From: Novosphingobium sp. Rr 2-17
GTDB lineage: Bacteria > Pseudomonadota > Alphaproteobacteria > Sphingomonadales > Sphingomonadaceae
Direction of reading: 5' to 3'
Length of the DNA: 64,000 nucleotides
NCBI RefSeq assembly: GCF_000272475.1
Contig: NZ_AKFJ01000086.1
Coordinates: forward strand, 62,001-126,000
The notes under the pieces: model-generated
Told to the model about the DNA's origin: nothing
Seen by the model: only the letters and a program-made list of their open reading frames with translations
Database searches by the model: none
Part shown: one piece after another, positions 17,988 to 27,597 of the stretch
Numbering within the stretch: the first letter of the stretch is position 1
Layout of the letters: every line of letters begins with the position of its first letter
Translations under genes and position numbers: made by a program

Positions 17988-18617
17988 ATGAGCGCAACCA
18001 CACTCAACGCCGCCGACGCGCCGCTCAGCTTCTACGACCTGGACGAGCACGCGCATCCCGAGGGCCACAGCACCATGCTGGGGTTCTGGATCTACCTGAT
18101 GAGCGACTGCCTCATCTTCGCGATCCTGTTCGCCGCCTACGCCGTGCTCGGTGGCAACTATGCCGCAGGGCCGGGTCCGAAGGACTTGTTCGAACTGCCG
18201 CTGGTGGCCGTGAACACGGCAATGCTGCTGTTCTCGTCGATCACCTATGGCTTTGCGATGCTGGCGATGCAGCGTGATCAGAAGAACGCGACGCTGGGCT
18301 GGCTGGTCGTTACCCTGGTGTTCGGCCTCGCGTTCCTGTCGATCGAATTGTATGAGTTCCACCACCTGATCGAAGAAGGTGCCGGTCCGCAGCGCAGCGC
18401 GTTCCTGTCGGCGTTCTTCACCCTGGTGGGCACCCACGGGCTCCACGTGACCTTCGGCAGCATCTGGCTGGTGACGCTGATGGTACAAGTCGCCAGCAAG
18501 GGCCTGATCACGGCCAACAAGCGCCGCCTGATGTGCCTTTCGATGTTCTGGCACTTCCTCGACCTGATCTGGATCGGGGTCTTCACCTTCGTCTACCTCA
18601 TGGGAATGCTGCGATGA
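17988..18617 (+). CDS. cyoC: Ubiquinol oxidase subunit III
   Basis: 209 residues with five membrane helices, matching CyoC (heme-copper oxidase subunit III without the extra two helices of the long form). Recognisable stretches are [27 protein letters not shown], a histidine- and acid-bearing [12 protein letters not shown], and [13 protein letters not shown]. It begins 4 bases after the cyoB stop and ends in an ATGA overlap with cyoD. Subunit III stabilises the catalytic core; it has no redox centre. Confidence 0.95.
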   Translation: MSATTLNAADAPLSFYDLDEHAHPEGHSTMLGFWIYLMSDCLIFAILFAAYAVLGGNYAAGPGPKDLFELPLVAVNTAMLLFSSITYGFAMLAMQRDQKNATLGWLVVTLVFGLAFLSIELYEFHHLIEEGAGPQRSAFLSAFFTLVGTHGLHVTFGSIWLVTLMVQVASKGLITANKRRLMCLSMFWHFLDLIWIGVFTFVYLMGMLR

Positions 18618-18997
18618 GCCAAGACCACTCTCATTCCGATGGGCATGGCGCCGATGGGCACCACGCCGACAGCGTGCCGCATGGTTCGCTGAAGGAATAC
18701 GTCATCGGCTTCGTCCTGTCGGTGATCCTGACCGTCATCCCGTTCTGGCTGGTGATGACCCACCCGCTGTCCAACGGCATTACCGCAGCCATCATCCTGG
18801 GCTTCGCGGCGGTGCAGATGGTCGTCCACATGATCTTCTTCCTGCACATGAACGGCAAGGTCGAAGGCGGTTGGTCGATGACGGCGCTGTTGTTCACCCT
18901 GATCGTGGTCGTCATCATGCTCAGCGGCTCGCTCTGGGTCATGTACCACCTCAACACCAACATGATGCCCACCCACGACATGAGCCAGATGCCGTGA
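18614..18997 (+). CDS. cyoD: Cytochrome o ubiquinol oxidase subunit IV
   Basis: 127 residues with three membrane helices after a His/Asp-rich cytoplasmic tail ([19 protein letters not shown]). [39 protein letters not shown] and the third helix are typical of CyoD, which helps assemble the CuB site. The ATG overlaps the cyoC stop (ATGA), and its own stop overlaps the GTG of surf1. The His-rich tail is longer than usual but occurs in relatives. Confidence 0.93.
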   Translation: MSQDHSHSDGHGADGHHADSVPHGSLKEYVIGFVLSVILTVIPFWLVMTHPLSNGITAAIILGFAAVQMVVHMIFFLHMNGKVEGGWSMTALLFTLIVVVIMLSGSLWVMYHLNTNMMPTHDMSQMP

Positions 18998-19764
18998 CAA
19001 GCGACGACCGGCGCCCCGAGCCGAAGGGCAGGGGCGCTGGACGAAACGGGCCGGTGGTGGCGGCGCTGCTGGTGCTGATCGCCGTGTTCGTGGCCCTCGG
19101 CGTCTGGCAGGTCCAGCGCCGCGCCTGGAAGCACGAACTGATCGCCGCCGTGAATACGCGCACGACTGCCGTGCCGGTCGCGGTCCCCGGGCCGGACCAA
19201 TGGCCCCGCATTACCCAGCAACGCGACGCCTACCGCCACGTCACCGCGCAAGGCCATTTCCTCGCCGGCAAGGACACTCTGGTCCAGGCGGTTACGGAGC
19301 TGGGTGGTGGCTACTGGGTGGTCACCCCGCTCGATACCGGCGGGTTCACGCTCCTCGTCAATCGTGGTTTCGTGCCGCAGGACCGCAAGCGTGGCTATGC
19401 GCCCGCGCCGCAAGGCGTGGTCACCGTAACCGGCCTGCTACGCGTGACCGAGCCGGGCGGCGGTTTCTTGCGCTCGAACAAGCCCGCTGCCGATCAATGG
19501 TATTCGCGCGACGTCGCAGCCATCGCCGCCGCGCGCAGACTGAGCAGGGCAGCGCCGTACTTCGTCGATGCCGACGCTACGCTCGACGTGCCCGGCGGCC
19601 CCAAGGGCGGCCTGACGGTTGTGCGGTTTTCGGACAACCACCTGATGTACGCGCTGACCTGGTTCGGCATGGCGCTGCTGAGCGCCTGGGCGATCTACTA
19701 TGTGCGGCGCCAGGGTGCGGGGGTGCGCGCGTCGAACGAAGGTGATACAGACGCCTCGCAATGA
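18994..19764 (+). CDS. SURF1 family oxidase assembly protein
   Basis: 256 residues starting at GTG 18994, which overlaps the cyoD stop (GTGA). It has the SURF1 plan: one membrane helix near the N-terminus (AALLVLIAVFVALGVWQVQRRAWK), a periplasmic domain with YRHVTAQGHFLAG, GYWVVTPLDTGGFTLLVNRGFVP and a second helix near the C-terminus (NHLMYALTWFGMALLSAWAIYY). Bacterial Surf1 proteins help heme a or heme o insertion in terminal oxidases, which fits its place straight after cyoD. It overlaps regB by 4 bases. Confidence 0.92.
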   Translation: MTSDDRRPEPKGRGAGRNGPVVAALLVLIAVFVALGVWQVQRRAWKHELIAAVNTRTTAVPVAVPGPDQWPRITQQRDAYRHVTAQGHFLAGKDTLVQAVTELGGGYWVVTPLDTGGFTLLVNRGFVPQDRKRGYAPAPQGVVTVTGLLRVTEPGGGFLRSNKPAADQWYSRDVAAIAAARRLSRAAPYFVDADATLDVPGGPKGGLTVVRFSDNHLMYALTWFGMALLSAWAIYYVRRQGAGVRASNEGDTDASQ

Positions 19765-21065
19765 TCCAGTCTGAGCCCTTCGCGCCTGCCGCCCCGGATA
19801 CCGGCGGGCAGAACATGTGGCTCCTGATCCAGTTGCGCTGGATCGCGATCGGCGGGCAGATTATCACGATCGAGATCGTCAACGACATGCTGGGGATCGC
19901 CATCCCGGTTCAGCGGCTGCTGATGGTTCCGGCTTTGCTGATGGTGCTCAATCTTGTCAGCGGGCCGCTGCTGCGGCGTCGACGCAGCACCGTTTCCAAC
20001 TTCGAGATGACCGCTGCTTTGCTGGTGGATGTCGCGGCCCTGGCGGTGCAGTTGTACTATTCTGGCGGGCTGGAAAACCCGTTCGCTTCACTGTTCGTGC
20101 TGCAAGTGGTGCTGGGGGCGGTTCTGCTGAAGCCGGCTTCAGCATGGATCATCGCGGCCTCGACCGGCGCAGCGCTGGCTATGCTCAGCGTATATGCCCG
20201 CCCGCTGGTTCTCCCGCCCCCATACAGCACCGATCCCATGGCGCTGTATGTTCGTGGCAGCATGGCTAGCCTGGCCTTGATCGTCATCCTGCTGGTCACG
20301 ATGGTGACGCGTATCAGCCGCAACTTGCGTGAGCGTGATGCGGCTCTCGCGGGCGTTCGCCAACGCGCGGTGGAGGACGATCATATCGTTCGCATGGGCC
20401 TGCTCGCTTCTGGGGCCGCGCATGAACTCGGCACGCCGCTGTCCTCGCTTTCGGTGCTGATCGGCGACTGGAAGCGGATGCCCAAGCTGGCGACGGATAG
20501 AGATCTGCAGGAAGACCTGGCCGACATGGATCAGGCGGTGCAGCGCTGCAAGACGATCGTCAGCGGTATCCTGATGTCGGCAGGCGAGGCACGGGGCGTC
20601 TCGCCGGCCGTGACGACGATGCGCGCGTTCCTGGACGATCTGGTGCGCGATTGGCGCAGTATCCGCTCCCCCGATGCGATCCGCTACACTGACCGCTTTG
20701 GAGAGGATGTGCCGATCGTCGCCGACCCGGCGCTACGCCAGGTGATCGGCAACGTGGTGGACAACGCCGCTGAAGTCTCTCCCCATTGGATAGAGATCAC
20801 AGCATCACGCGCGGACAATTCGCTGGTGCTGGAAGTGGCCGACAGCGGCCCAGGTTTCTCACGCGAAATCCTGGGATCGTTCGGGCGGCCTTACCGCTCG
20901 ACCAAGGGTAAGCCGGGGGGAGGACTAGGCTTGTTCCTGCTGGTCAACGTCGCGCGCAAGCTGGGCGGCTCCGCCATTGCCGGCAATCGCGCCGAGGGCG
21001 GCGCGATCGTGCGGATCACTTTGCCGATCGAGGCACTCGCCTATCGTAAGGAGGCCGCGCGATGA
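19761..21065 (+). CDS. regB: Redox sensor histidine kinase, RegB/PrrB/ActS family
   Basis: 434 residues. Five to six membrane helices occupy residues 20-185, including the family's quinone-linked heptapeptide GGLENPF (about residue 102). The phosphorylated His is H221 in ASGAAHELGTPLSSLS, the H-box type seen only in RegB relatives. Cys263 (AVQRCKTIV) lies where the redox-active Cys265 of Rhodobacter RegB is found, as I recall it. The ATPase domain has NVVDNAAEVSP and GGGLGLFLLVNVARKLGG. RegB autophosphorylates when the quinone pool is reduced and phosphorylates RegA. Start ATG overlaps the surf1 stop. Confidence 0.9.
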   Translation: MIQSEPFAPAAPDTGGQNMWLLIQLRWIAIGGQIITIEIVNDMLGIAIPVQRLLMVPALLMVLNLVSGPLLRRRRSTVSNFEMTAALLVDVAALAVQLYYSGGLENPFASLFVLQVVLGAVLLKPASAWIIAASTGAALAMLSVYARPLVLPPPYSTDPMALYVRGSMASLALIVILLVTMVTRISRNLRERDAALAGVRQRAVEDDHIVRMGLLASGAAHELGTPLSSLSVLIGDWKRMPKLATDRDLQEDLADMDQAVQRCKTIVSGILMSAGEARGVSPAVTTMRAFLDDLVRDWRSIRSPDAIRYTDRFGEDVPIVADPALRQVIGNVVDNAAEVSPHWIEITASRADNSLVLEVADSGPGFSREILGSFGRPYRSTKGKPGGGLGLFLLVNVARKLGGSAIAGNRAEGGAIVRITLPIEALAYRKEAAR

Positions 21066-21604
21066 CCGTTTCCCCGCTGGTCCCCCAGCTTATCATCGTC
21101 GAAGACGATCCGGCTTTCGCACGCACGCTGATGCGATCGTTCGAGCGGCGTGGGTACACGGTCAGCCTGGCGGACAGTCATGACGAATTGCTGGGATTGC
21201 TGGATACCGTGACGCCGCGGTTCGCGGTGGTCGATCTGAAGCTGGGCGGTGCCTCGGGCCTCGTGTGCGTGCAGACCTTGCGCGCGCGCCATGCGGACAT
21301 GAAGATCGTGGTCCTGACCGGCTTCGCCAGCATCGCCACGGCGGTAGAGGCGATCAAGCTTGGCGCAGACTACTACCTCGCCAAGCCTTCGAACACCGAT
21401 GACATCGAAGCTGCGTTCACCCGCGACGATGGCGATCCCAATGCGCCGGTCGATGGGCGCCAGTCCTCGATCAAGACGGTAGAGTGGGAACACATCCACC
21501 AGACGCTGGTGGAAACCGGCTTCAACATTTCCGAAGCCGCGCGCAGGCTGGGAATGCACCGCCGCACCCTGGCGCGTAAACTGGAGAAACGCCAGCTACG
21601 GTGA
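21062..21604 (+). CDS. regA: Redox response regulator, RegA/PrrA/ActR family
   Basis: 180 residues, the family length. Receiver domain with acidic pocket VEDDPAF, phospho-acceptor D58 (FAVVDLKLGG), the VLTGFASIATAVEAIKLGADYYLAKP segment, a short proline-bearing linker, and a Fis-type HTH at the C-terminus (VEWEHIHQTLVETGFNISEAARRLGMHRRTLARKL). This end is nearly diagnostic for RegA. It overlaps regB by ATGA. RegA usually controls respiration and oxidase genes, so feedback on cyo is likely; it is the last gene of the operon. Confidence 0.93.
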   Translation: MTVSPLVPQLIIVEDDPAFARTLMRSFERRGYTVSLADSHDELLGLLDTVTPRFAVVDLKLGGASGLVCVQTLRARHADMKIVVLTGFASIATAVEAIKLGADYYLAKPSNTDDIEAAFTRDDGDPNAPVDGRQSSIKTVEWEHIHQTLVETGFNISEAARRLGMHRRTLARKLEKRQLR

Positions 21605-21630
21605 GGTGGCCGGGCAGGGCCGACCACCTC
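21603..21630. terminator. Terminator between converging regA and RND outer membrane gene
   Basis: GAGGTGG (21603-21609) and CCACCTC (21624-21630) form a GC-rich stem starting in the regA stop codon. The converging gene ends at 21638. No long T-run on either side, so efficiency is uncertain. Confidence 0.5.
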
Positions 21631-21637
21631 GATCCGC

Positions 21638-23047
21638 TTACTTCTTTACCGGCGCATCGTCCTTCGACAGCGATTCGTCCGAGCCGACCGCGCTGTAGAT
21701 GGTCACTCGGTTGCTGAGATCTGCCAGGATCGTCGAAATCTGCGTCTGCTGATAAGTATACAGCGAACGCTGGGCGATGAGCGCATTGAGGAATGTGTCG
21801 GTGCCCGCGCGATACTGGTCTTGGGCCAGGTTGTAGCTTTTCTGTGCAGCGGCCACCAAGCGCTCCTGCGCGGTGCGTTGATCGGCAATGGTGCCGCGCC
21901 GCGCCAGCGCATCCGCCACGTCCTTGAACGCTGACTGGATCGTGTACTGGTAACTGGCGAGCGCCGCGTCGCGCTGGGCCTTGGCGTATTCCAGGTTGCC
22001 CTTGTTGGTTCCGCCCAGCAGATTCATGCTGCCGCTACCGGACACGCTCTTGTAGAAGCTGTCAGAGCTGAACAAACTTCCCAACGCAGTGCTGGTAAAG
22101 CCGAGCGCCGAGGTGAGGGATATCTTCGGGAAGAACGCTGCGCGCGCCGCACCGATCGATGCGTAGGTGCCTTCCAGGGTGTGCTCGGCCTGGACCACAT
22201 CCGGCCGGCGCAGTAGCGCTTCGGATGAGAGCCCCGCCGGCACTTTGCCGATTTTCGTTTCCAATTCGGCAAGCGAGGCAGGGAGCAGGGCATCTTCCAC
22301 CGGCCCGCCAACCTGCAGTTCCAAGGCATTGCGGTCCTGCGCCACTTGCGTCGTTTGCGAAGCGATATCCGAAATGGCCTGTTGCAGACTGGTTTCTGCC
22401 GAAGCGACATCGGACGCACTTTTGAGGCCGGATTTGAACAACGTTGTCGTGAGTTCCAGGGTCCGCTGGCTGCTGTCGCGAGTCTGCTCGGCAAGCGTGA
22501 GTAAGTCACGATCGGATGCGAGCGTGACGTAAGCCGTAGCGACATTGGCGACCAAGGTCAGCCGGGCCGAGCGATAGCCGGAATCGGTGGCGAGATAGCT
22601 CTGCAAATACTCCCGGCTCTGGTTCTTCAGGCGTCCGAACAAGTCCAGTTCGAAAGAACTGAAACCCGCATCAGCGCTGTAGCTCTTGCTGTTGAGCTGG
22701 GTGGCGCTGTTACCAAACGTCCGGCTGCCATCGGCATCCGCCGTAATCGTGGGCAACTGATACGAGCGCTCGACATGGTACTGAGCGCGCGCCGACGCAA
22801 CGTTGGCGAGGGTCGACCGCAAGTCCTGGTTGTTGGCCAGGGCCCGCTCGATCACCGTCTGCAGGCGCGGATCGGTGAACAACTGGCGCCAGGGCATGCC
22901 GGCCTGGCCCGCCTCGGCCGGTGCATAAGCTGCGCCTTGCGGCCATTGCACGGGCGTCGCGGCTTCGGGGCGGACGTACTTGGGCGCCATGTCGCACCCG
23001 GCCAGCGCGAACGCCAGCGCGGTGAGGGATAGGAGCGAGCGGCGCAT
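21638..23047 (-). CDS. RND efflux outer membrane lipoprotein, NodT/OprM family
   Basis: 469 residues. Signal peptide with lipobox (ALAGCD), then two outer membrane efflux protein repeats forming the TolC-like channel: WRQLFTDPRLQTVIERALANNQDLR, FELDLFGRLKNQS, the mid-protein LRRPDVVQAEHTLEGTYASIGAARAAFFP and the final DQYRAGTDTFLNALIAQRSLYTYQQ. It is the exit duct for the RND pump encoded just upstream; the genes overlap by one base (TGATG). Transcription order is adaptor, pump, channel. Confidence 0.92.
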   Translation of the reverse strand: MRRSLLSLTALAFALAGCDMAPKYVRPEAATPVQWPQGAAYAPAEAGQAGMPWRQLFTDPRLQTVIERALANNQDLRSTLANVASARAQYHVERSYQLPTITADADGSRTFGNSATQLNSKSYSADAGFSSFELDLFGRLKNQSREYLQSYLATDSGYRSARLTLVANVATAYVTLASDRDLLTLAEQTRDSSQRTLELTTTLFKSGLKSASDVASAETSLQQAISDIASQTTQVAQDRNALELQVGGPVEDALLPASLAELETKIGKVPAGLSSEALLRRPDVVQAEHTLEGTYASIGAARAAFFPKISLTSALGFTSTALGSLFSSDSFYKSVSGSGSMNLLGGTNKGNLEYAKAQRDAALASYQYTIQSAFKDVADALARRGTIADQRTAQERLVAAAQKSYNLAQDQYRAGTDTFLNALIAQRSLYTYQQTQISTILADLSNRVTIYSAVGSDESLSKDDAPVKK

Positions 23048-26000
23048 CAGACGTGATCCTCGGTTGTGGCAGGCTTGGCGGCATTGTCCTTCCGGTGGAA
23101 GACATTGGCGACCATGACGAAGAACATCGGGACATAGAAGATCGCGAGCGCAGTGGCGGTGAACATACCGCCGAGCACGGCTGTGCCGATAGCGATACGC
23201 CCTTGCGCACCCGCGCCGGTCGCGATCACCAGCGGGATGACGCCCGCCATGAAGGCGATCGACGTCATCATGATCGGGCGAAGGCGAGTGCGCGCCGCAT
23301 CAAGTGCCGCTTGGATCATGTCCCGCCCTTCGCGCCGTGCCGCTTCGGCGAACTCGACGATCAGGATCGCGTTCTTTGCGGCCAGACCGATGGTGGTGAG
23401 CAGGCCGACCTGGAAGTAGATGTCGTTCTCCAGCCCGCGCGCGGCGACGGCAGCGACCGCGCCCAGGACGCCCAGCGGCACCACCAGCAGTACCGCGAGC
23501 GGCACCGACCAGCTTTCGTACAGTGCGGCAAGACACAGGAACACAACGGCAGTCGAGATCAGGTAGAGGTAGACGGCCTGCCCGCTCGACTGGTTCTGCT
23601 GATAGGACAAGTCGCTCCACGCATAGCTGGTGCCAGGCGCCAACTTTTGCTGGAGGACCACCATTTCCTTCATGGCATCGCCCGAGCTGTAGCCCGAACC
23701 CGCGCTGCCCTCGATCGTGGCCGATGTACGGCCATTGAAACGCGAGAGGCTGTTGGGGCCGGTGCTCCAGTCCACCGAGGCGAACGATGAGTAGGGAACC
23801 ATCTTGCTGCTGCCATCGCTGTTGGTCCCCGATGTCGAGCGGATAAACCACTTGTCGAGATCGCTGGGCAACATGCGCGAATCGGCCTGGCCCTGGACGT
23901 AGACCTTTTTCACGCGGCCGCGGTCGATGAAATCGTTGACGTAAGTGCTGCCCCACGCGGTGCTGAGCGTGTCCGACGCGTTATCGACGGTCAGGCCCAG
24001 GACCGAAAGTTTCGCATCGTCGAAGGCGATGTCCAACTGCGGCGTGTCGGGCAGGGTGCTGGCGCGGACCTGCGACAAAATCTTGTCCTGGTTGGCCGCC
24101 GCGATGATCTTGTCACGCAGGCCAAGGAACTTCTCGCGGTCCATGTTGCTCGAATTGAGCAACTGGAACGTAAAGCCGTTCGACTGGCCCAGACCCTGGA
24201 TTGATGGTGGGGTCAACGCGAAGACTTGGGCGTCGCGAATGCCTGCCGATTCACCCATGATGCGCTGGGTGATCGCATCGGCGGACTGGTCGCTGCCCTT
24301 GCGGTCATCGAAGGGAGCCAGCCCGGCAAAGCCCATGCCCGCGTTCTGGCCCGAGCCGTTCAAGCTGAATCCGGTGATGGTGAAAAGCTTGCTGACGCTC
24401 TTGCTTTCGGTCTTGAAGATCCTCTCGATCTCCCTTTGCACGACGTCGGTTCGCTCGGCGGTAGCGCCGCCGGGAAGCTGGTAGACCACCATGACCTGAC
24501 CTTGGTCTTCGGTGGGGAGGAAGCCTGTTGGCAATCGCGTGAACAACAGCACGACGGCGATGATGACCACGCCATACACAAGCAGCCAGATCCGGCGCTT
24601 CTTGATGACTTTCTGCGTGGTATCGACATAGCGGCCGGTCATGCGATCGAACCAGCGGTTGAAGCTGCCGAACGCGTTGTCGACCTTGCGCTTGCCCTTC
24701 GCAAGCGGACCACGCCAGCCGCCAGCTTGTTCGGCTGATGCCTGCCTTTCGTGATCTTCCTCGTCGCGCGGCTTGAGCAAGTGCGAGCACAGTGCGGGCG
24801 AGAGGATCAGCGCGACCAGCACAGACAATGCCATGGCCGTGACGATGGTGATCGAGAACTGGCGATAGATGACGCCGGTCGATCCACCGAACATGGCCAT
24901 CGGCAGCAGCACGGCGGACAGCACCAAGGCGATGCCGACAAGCGCGGAGCCGATCTCTTCCATCGACTTCACGGTCGCTTCGTAGGGGGGAAGCTTTTCT
25001 TCCTCCATCACGCGCTCGACGTTTTCGACCACGACGATGGCGTCATCGACCAACAGGCCGATCGCCAGCACCATCGCGAACAACGTGAGGGTGTTGATCG
25101 AATATCCCAGCAGCGCCAGCACCCCGAAGGTGCCAAGCAGCACGACCGGCACCGCGATCGCGGGCACCAGCGTGGCGCGCCAGCTTTGGAGGAAGGCGTA
25201 CATGACCAGCACGACCAAAATGACCGCGATAATCAGCGTCTCGACCACTTCGTAGATCGAGAGCTTCACGAAGTCGCTGGTGTCGCGAACGTAGGCGACT
25301 TTGTAGCCGGCCGGGAGGCTGCCGGAAAGTTCGCTGACCCGCGCCTTGACGGCGGCAACGGTCTTGAGCGCGTCTGCACCGGAGGCGAGCTTGATGGCGA
25401 TGCCGGCGGCGGGGTGGCCGTTCATCCGGGCTACCGAAGTGTAGCTTTCCTGGCCCAGTTCGACCGTGGCGATGTCGGAAAGCCGAACCACGGAGCCATC
25501 TGACATCGTCTTGACGACGATCTGGCGGAACTGCTCAGGCGTCTGCAAGCGCGACTTGGCCTTCACCACCGCGTTCAGCATCTGCCCCTTGGCGAGCGGC
25601 TGGCTGCCCAACTGACCCGCCGAAAGATCGACGTTCTGCGACGAAATCGCCGAGGTCACATCCGACGGGATCAACTGGCGCGCCTGCATCTTGGCCGGGT
25701 CCATCCAGATGCGCATTGCATATTGCGAGCCGAACACCTGGACGCCGCCGACGCCGCTGATGCGCGACAAGTCATCCTGGAAGTTCGACACGAGGTAGTC
25801 GGAAACGTCGCTGTCGGTGTGCTTGTCGAGCTCGTCGTACAAGCCAACGACGATCAGCATGTCCGAGTTCGCTTTGGAGACGGTCAGGCCTTGCTGCTGC
25901 ACTTCGGTAGGCAAGCGCGAGTTCGCCTGCTGCACCTTGTTCTGCACCTGGACCTGCGCCACGTCGGGGTCAGTGCCCTTGGCGAAGGTCGCCGTGACCG

Positions 26001-26271
26001 TGGACGAGCCCGAACTGTCCGAACTGGACGAGAAGTAGAGAAGGTTGTCGATCCCGGTGAGCTGCTGCTCGACGATCTGCGTGACGCTGTTTTCAAGCGT
26101 TTGCGCCGATGCGCCCGGATACGTGGCGCTGACGGAGACCGAAGGCGGGGCGACGTCCGGGTACTGCGCGATGGGAAGGCTGATGATGCCGTAGATGCCG
26201 CCCATCATCACAATGATGGCCAGCACCCAGGCAAAGATCGGGCGGTCGATGAAGAAGCGGCTCATGTTCAT
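23047..26271 (-). CDS. RND multidrug efflux permease, HAE1 (AcrB/MexB) type
   Basis: 1074 residues with twelve membrane helices and two large periplasmic loops. Start MNMSRFFIDRPIFAWVLAIIVMMGG, porter motif GVGGVQVFGSQYAMRIWMDP, the proton-relay pair in GLLVDDAIVVVENVERVMEEE, and the second-half repeat QVGLLTTIGLAAKNAILIVEFAE identify the hydrophobe/amphiphile efflux branch. It uses the proton gradient to expel lipophilic drugs, dyes or detergents. It starts 4 bases after the adaptor stop. About 25 residues longer than E. coli AcrB, mostly in the central cytoplasmic loop (DEEDHERQASAEQAGG). Confidence 0.96.
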   Translation of the reverse strand: MNMSRFFIDRPIFAWVLAIIVMMGGIYGIISLPIAQYPDVAPPSVSVSATYPGASAQTLENSVTQIVEQQLTGIDNLLYFSSSSDSSGSSTVTATFAKGTDPDVAQVQVQNKVQQANSRLPTEVQQQGLTVSKANSDMLIVVGLYDELDKHTDSDVSDYLVSNFQDDLSRISGVGGVQVFGSQYAMRIWMDPAKMQARQLIPSDVTSAISSQNVDLSAGQLGSQPLAKGQMLNAVVKAKSRLQTPEQFRQIVVKTMSDGSVVRLSDIATVELGQESYTSVARMNGHPAAGIAIKLASGADALKTVAAVKARVSELSGSLPAGYKVAYVRDTSDFVKLSIYEVVETLIIAVILVVLVMYAFLQSWRATLVPAIAVPVVLLGTFGVLALLGYSINTLTLFAMVLAIGLLVDDAIVVVENVERVMEEEKLPPYEATVKSMEEIGSALVGIALVLSAVLLPMAMFGGSTGVIYRQFSITIVTAMALSVLVALILSPALCSHLLKPRDEEDHERQASAEQAGGWRGPLAKGKRKVDNAFGSFNRWFDRMTGRYVDTTQKVIKKRRIWLLVYGVVIIAVVLLFTRLPTGFLPTEDQGQVMVVYQLPGGATAERTDVVQREIERIFKTESKSVSKLFTITGFSLNGSGQNAGMGFAGLAPFDDRKGSDQSADAITQRIMGESAGIRDAQVFALTPPSIQGLGQSNGFTFQLLNSSNMDREKFLGLRDKIIAAANQDKILSQVRASTLPDTPQLDIAFDDAKLSVLGLTVDNASDTLSTAWGSTYVNDFIDRGRVKKVYVQGQADSRMLPSDLDKWFIRSTSGTNSDGSSKMVPYSSFASVDWSTGPNSLSRFNGRTSATIEGSAGSGYSSGDAMKEMVVLQQKLAPGTSYAWSDLSYQQNQSSGQAVYLYLISTAVVFLCLAALYESWSVPLAVLLVVPLGVLGAVAAVAARGLENDIYFQVGLLTTIGLAAKNAILIVEFAEAARREGRDMIQAALDAARTRLRPIMMTSIAFMAGVIPLVIATGAGAQGRIAIGTAVLGGMFTATALAIFYVPMFFVMVANVFHRKDNAAKPATTEDHV

Positions 26272-26275
26272 GGGA

Positions 26276-27421
26276 TTACTGGCTCAGCTTCGCGGCCACG
26301 GCTTTGACCTTGGCGCCGGGGGCAACCTTGCCGGAACCCTCGACGATCAACCTGTCACCGGCCTTGAGACCGCTGGTGATGAGCCACTTGGTGCCGATCG
26401 CCTGGCCAGTGACGACGGTGCGTTGCTCCACCTTGCCCTGGGCATTGACGACCAGCGCCGTGCCTTCGCCCTTGGCATCACGCGAGATGCCTTGTTGCGG
26501 TGCCAGGATGCCGTTGCTGAGCATACCCTGCGGTGCGACCACGCGCACGAACATGCCGGGCAGGAGGTAACCGTCCGGGTTGGCGAACTTTGCGCGGATA
26601 GTGACGGTGCCGGTCTGGGTGTCCACCGTGACTTCGCTGAACTCGATCGTCCCTTCGCGCTCGTACGTCGTACCGTCTTCCAGCGTCAGTTTCACCTTGG
26701 TGCTGGACGGCAGCAGATCGCCCTTGGCGAGCGAACGGCGCAAGCGCAGAAGATCGGCGGAAGACTGGGTGATGTCCACATAGATCGGATCGAGCTGCTG
26801 GATCGTTGCCAGTGCGTCCGACTGCCCGGATGTGACGAGCGCACCCTTGGTATAGGCGGAACGGCCGATACGCCCGGTGATCGGGGCGGTGACCCGGGTA
26901 AACTCCAGGTTCACGGCGTCGCTGCGGCTGGAAGCCTCATACTGGTGTACCGACGCGCGCGAAGCACGCGCGGTCGCCACGGTTTCGTCGAAGTCCTGGG
27001 CGCTCACCGCGGTTTTGTCGCTCAGCGAGTTGTATCGCTTCACCTTCGCCTCGGCGCTGTAGAGGGTGGCCTTTGCATTTTCCAACTGGGCCCGCGATGT
27101 GTCGAGCGAGGCTTGATAGCGCCGCGGGTCGATCTGGTAGAGCGCCTGGCCGGCGCGCACGAGCGAGCCTTCCTGGAACAAGCGGTCCTTGATGATGCCA
27201 TCGACCTGTGGGCGCACTTCTGCAGTGGCGACGGCATTGGTGCGTCCGGACAGCGAGGTAGTCACAGTCACTGGCTCTGCCTTGAGCGTGACGATGCCGA
27301 CCTCGGTTTCCGGCGGCGTCATTTCCTGCTTTTGGCCGCAGCCGGCGAGCGAGACGGTGGCCAATGCCAGGGCGGATGCCATGGCGAGGTTCTGGGCGAA
27401 GTTATGGACGTTAGGACGCAA
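26276..27421 (-). CDS. RND efflux periplasmic adaptor (membrane fusion protein), lipoprotein
   Basis: 381 residues. TTG 27421 is the likely start because AAGGAG stands 8 bases upstream; ATG 27382 is an alternative. The signal peptide ends in lipobox SLAGCG. The usual adaptor parts follow: barrel-sandwich hybrid (VRPQVDGIIKDRLFQEGSLVRAGQALYQIDP), alpha-hairpin (residues about 95-160), LEFTRVTAPITGRIGRSAYTKGALV and the beta-barrel. It bridges pump and channel. First gene of the adaptor-pump-channel operon and divergent, across 176 bases, from a two-component system that is a natural candidate regulator. Confidence 0.93.
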   Translation of the reverse strand: MRPNVHNFAQNLAMASALALATVSLAGCGQKQEMTPPETEVGIVTLKAEPVTVTTSLSGRTNAVATAEVRPQVDGIIKDRLFQEGSLVRAGQALYQIDPRRYQASLDTSRAQLENAKATLYSAEAKVKRYNSLSDKTAVSAQDFDETVATARASRASVHQYEASSRSDAVNLEFTRVTAPITGRIGRSAYTKGALVTSGQSDALATIQQLDPIYVDITQSSADLLRLRRSLAKGDLLPSSTKVKLTLEDGTTYEREGTIEFSEVTVDTQTGTVTIRAKFANPDGYLLPGMFVRVVAPQGMLSNGILAPQQGISRDAKGEGTALVVNAQGKVEQRTVVTGQAIGTKWLITSGLKAGDRLIVEGSGKVAPGAKVKAVAAKLSQ

Positions 27422-27597
27422 CCCGAGGGCTCCTTGAGACGCGATTCTGCTACGATCGGCTTACTACGCGCATTGTGCTCCGCAGCAAGCTACGGAAAAG
27501 TACAGCTCGTATCGTCAAGTAGCGCTGCCGGGCGGCTTGTTTCGTTTTGTATCATCGGGGGAGACTAGCCCGTTGGTCATGCCTATGGGTGGCAGTC

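Noticed and set aside
16583..18007. A 474-codon minus-strand frame opposite cyoB
   Set aside because: The product is His/Asp/Arg/Glu-rich without domain features; cyoB on the plus strand is unmistakable.
21638..27421. The RND operon as a metal (CzcCBA) pump
   Set aside because: The permease has the HAE1-type pattern (LLVDDAIVVVENVERV) and both adaptor and channel resemble drug-efflux types, so heavy-metal export is unlikely.
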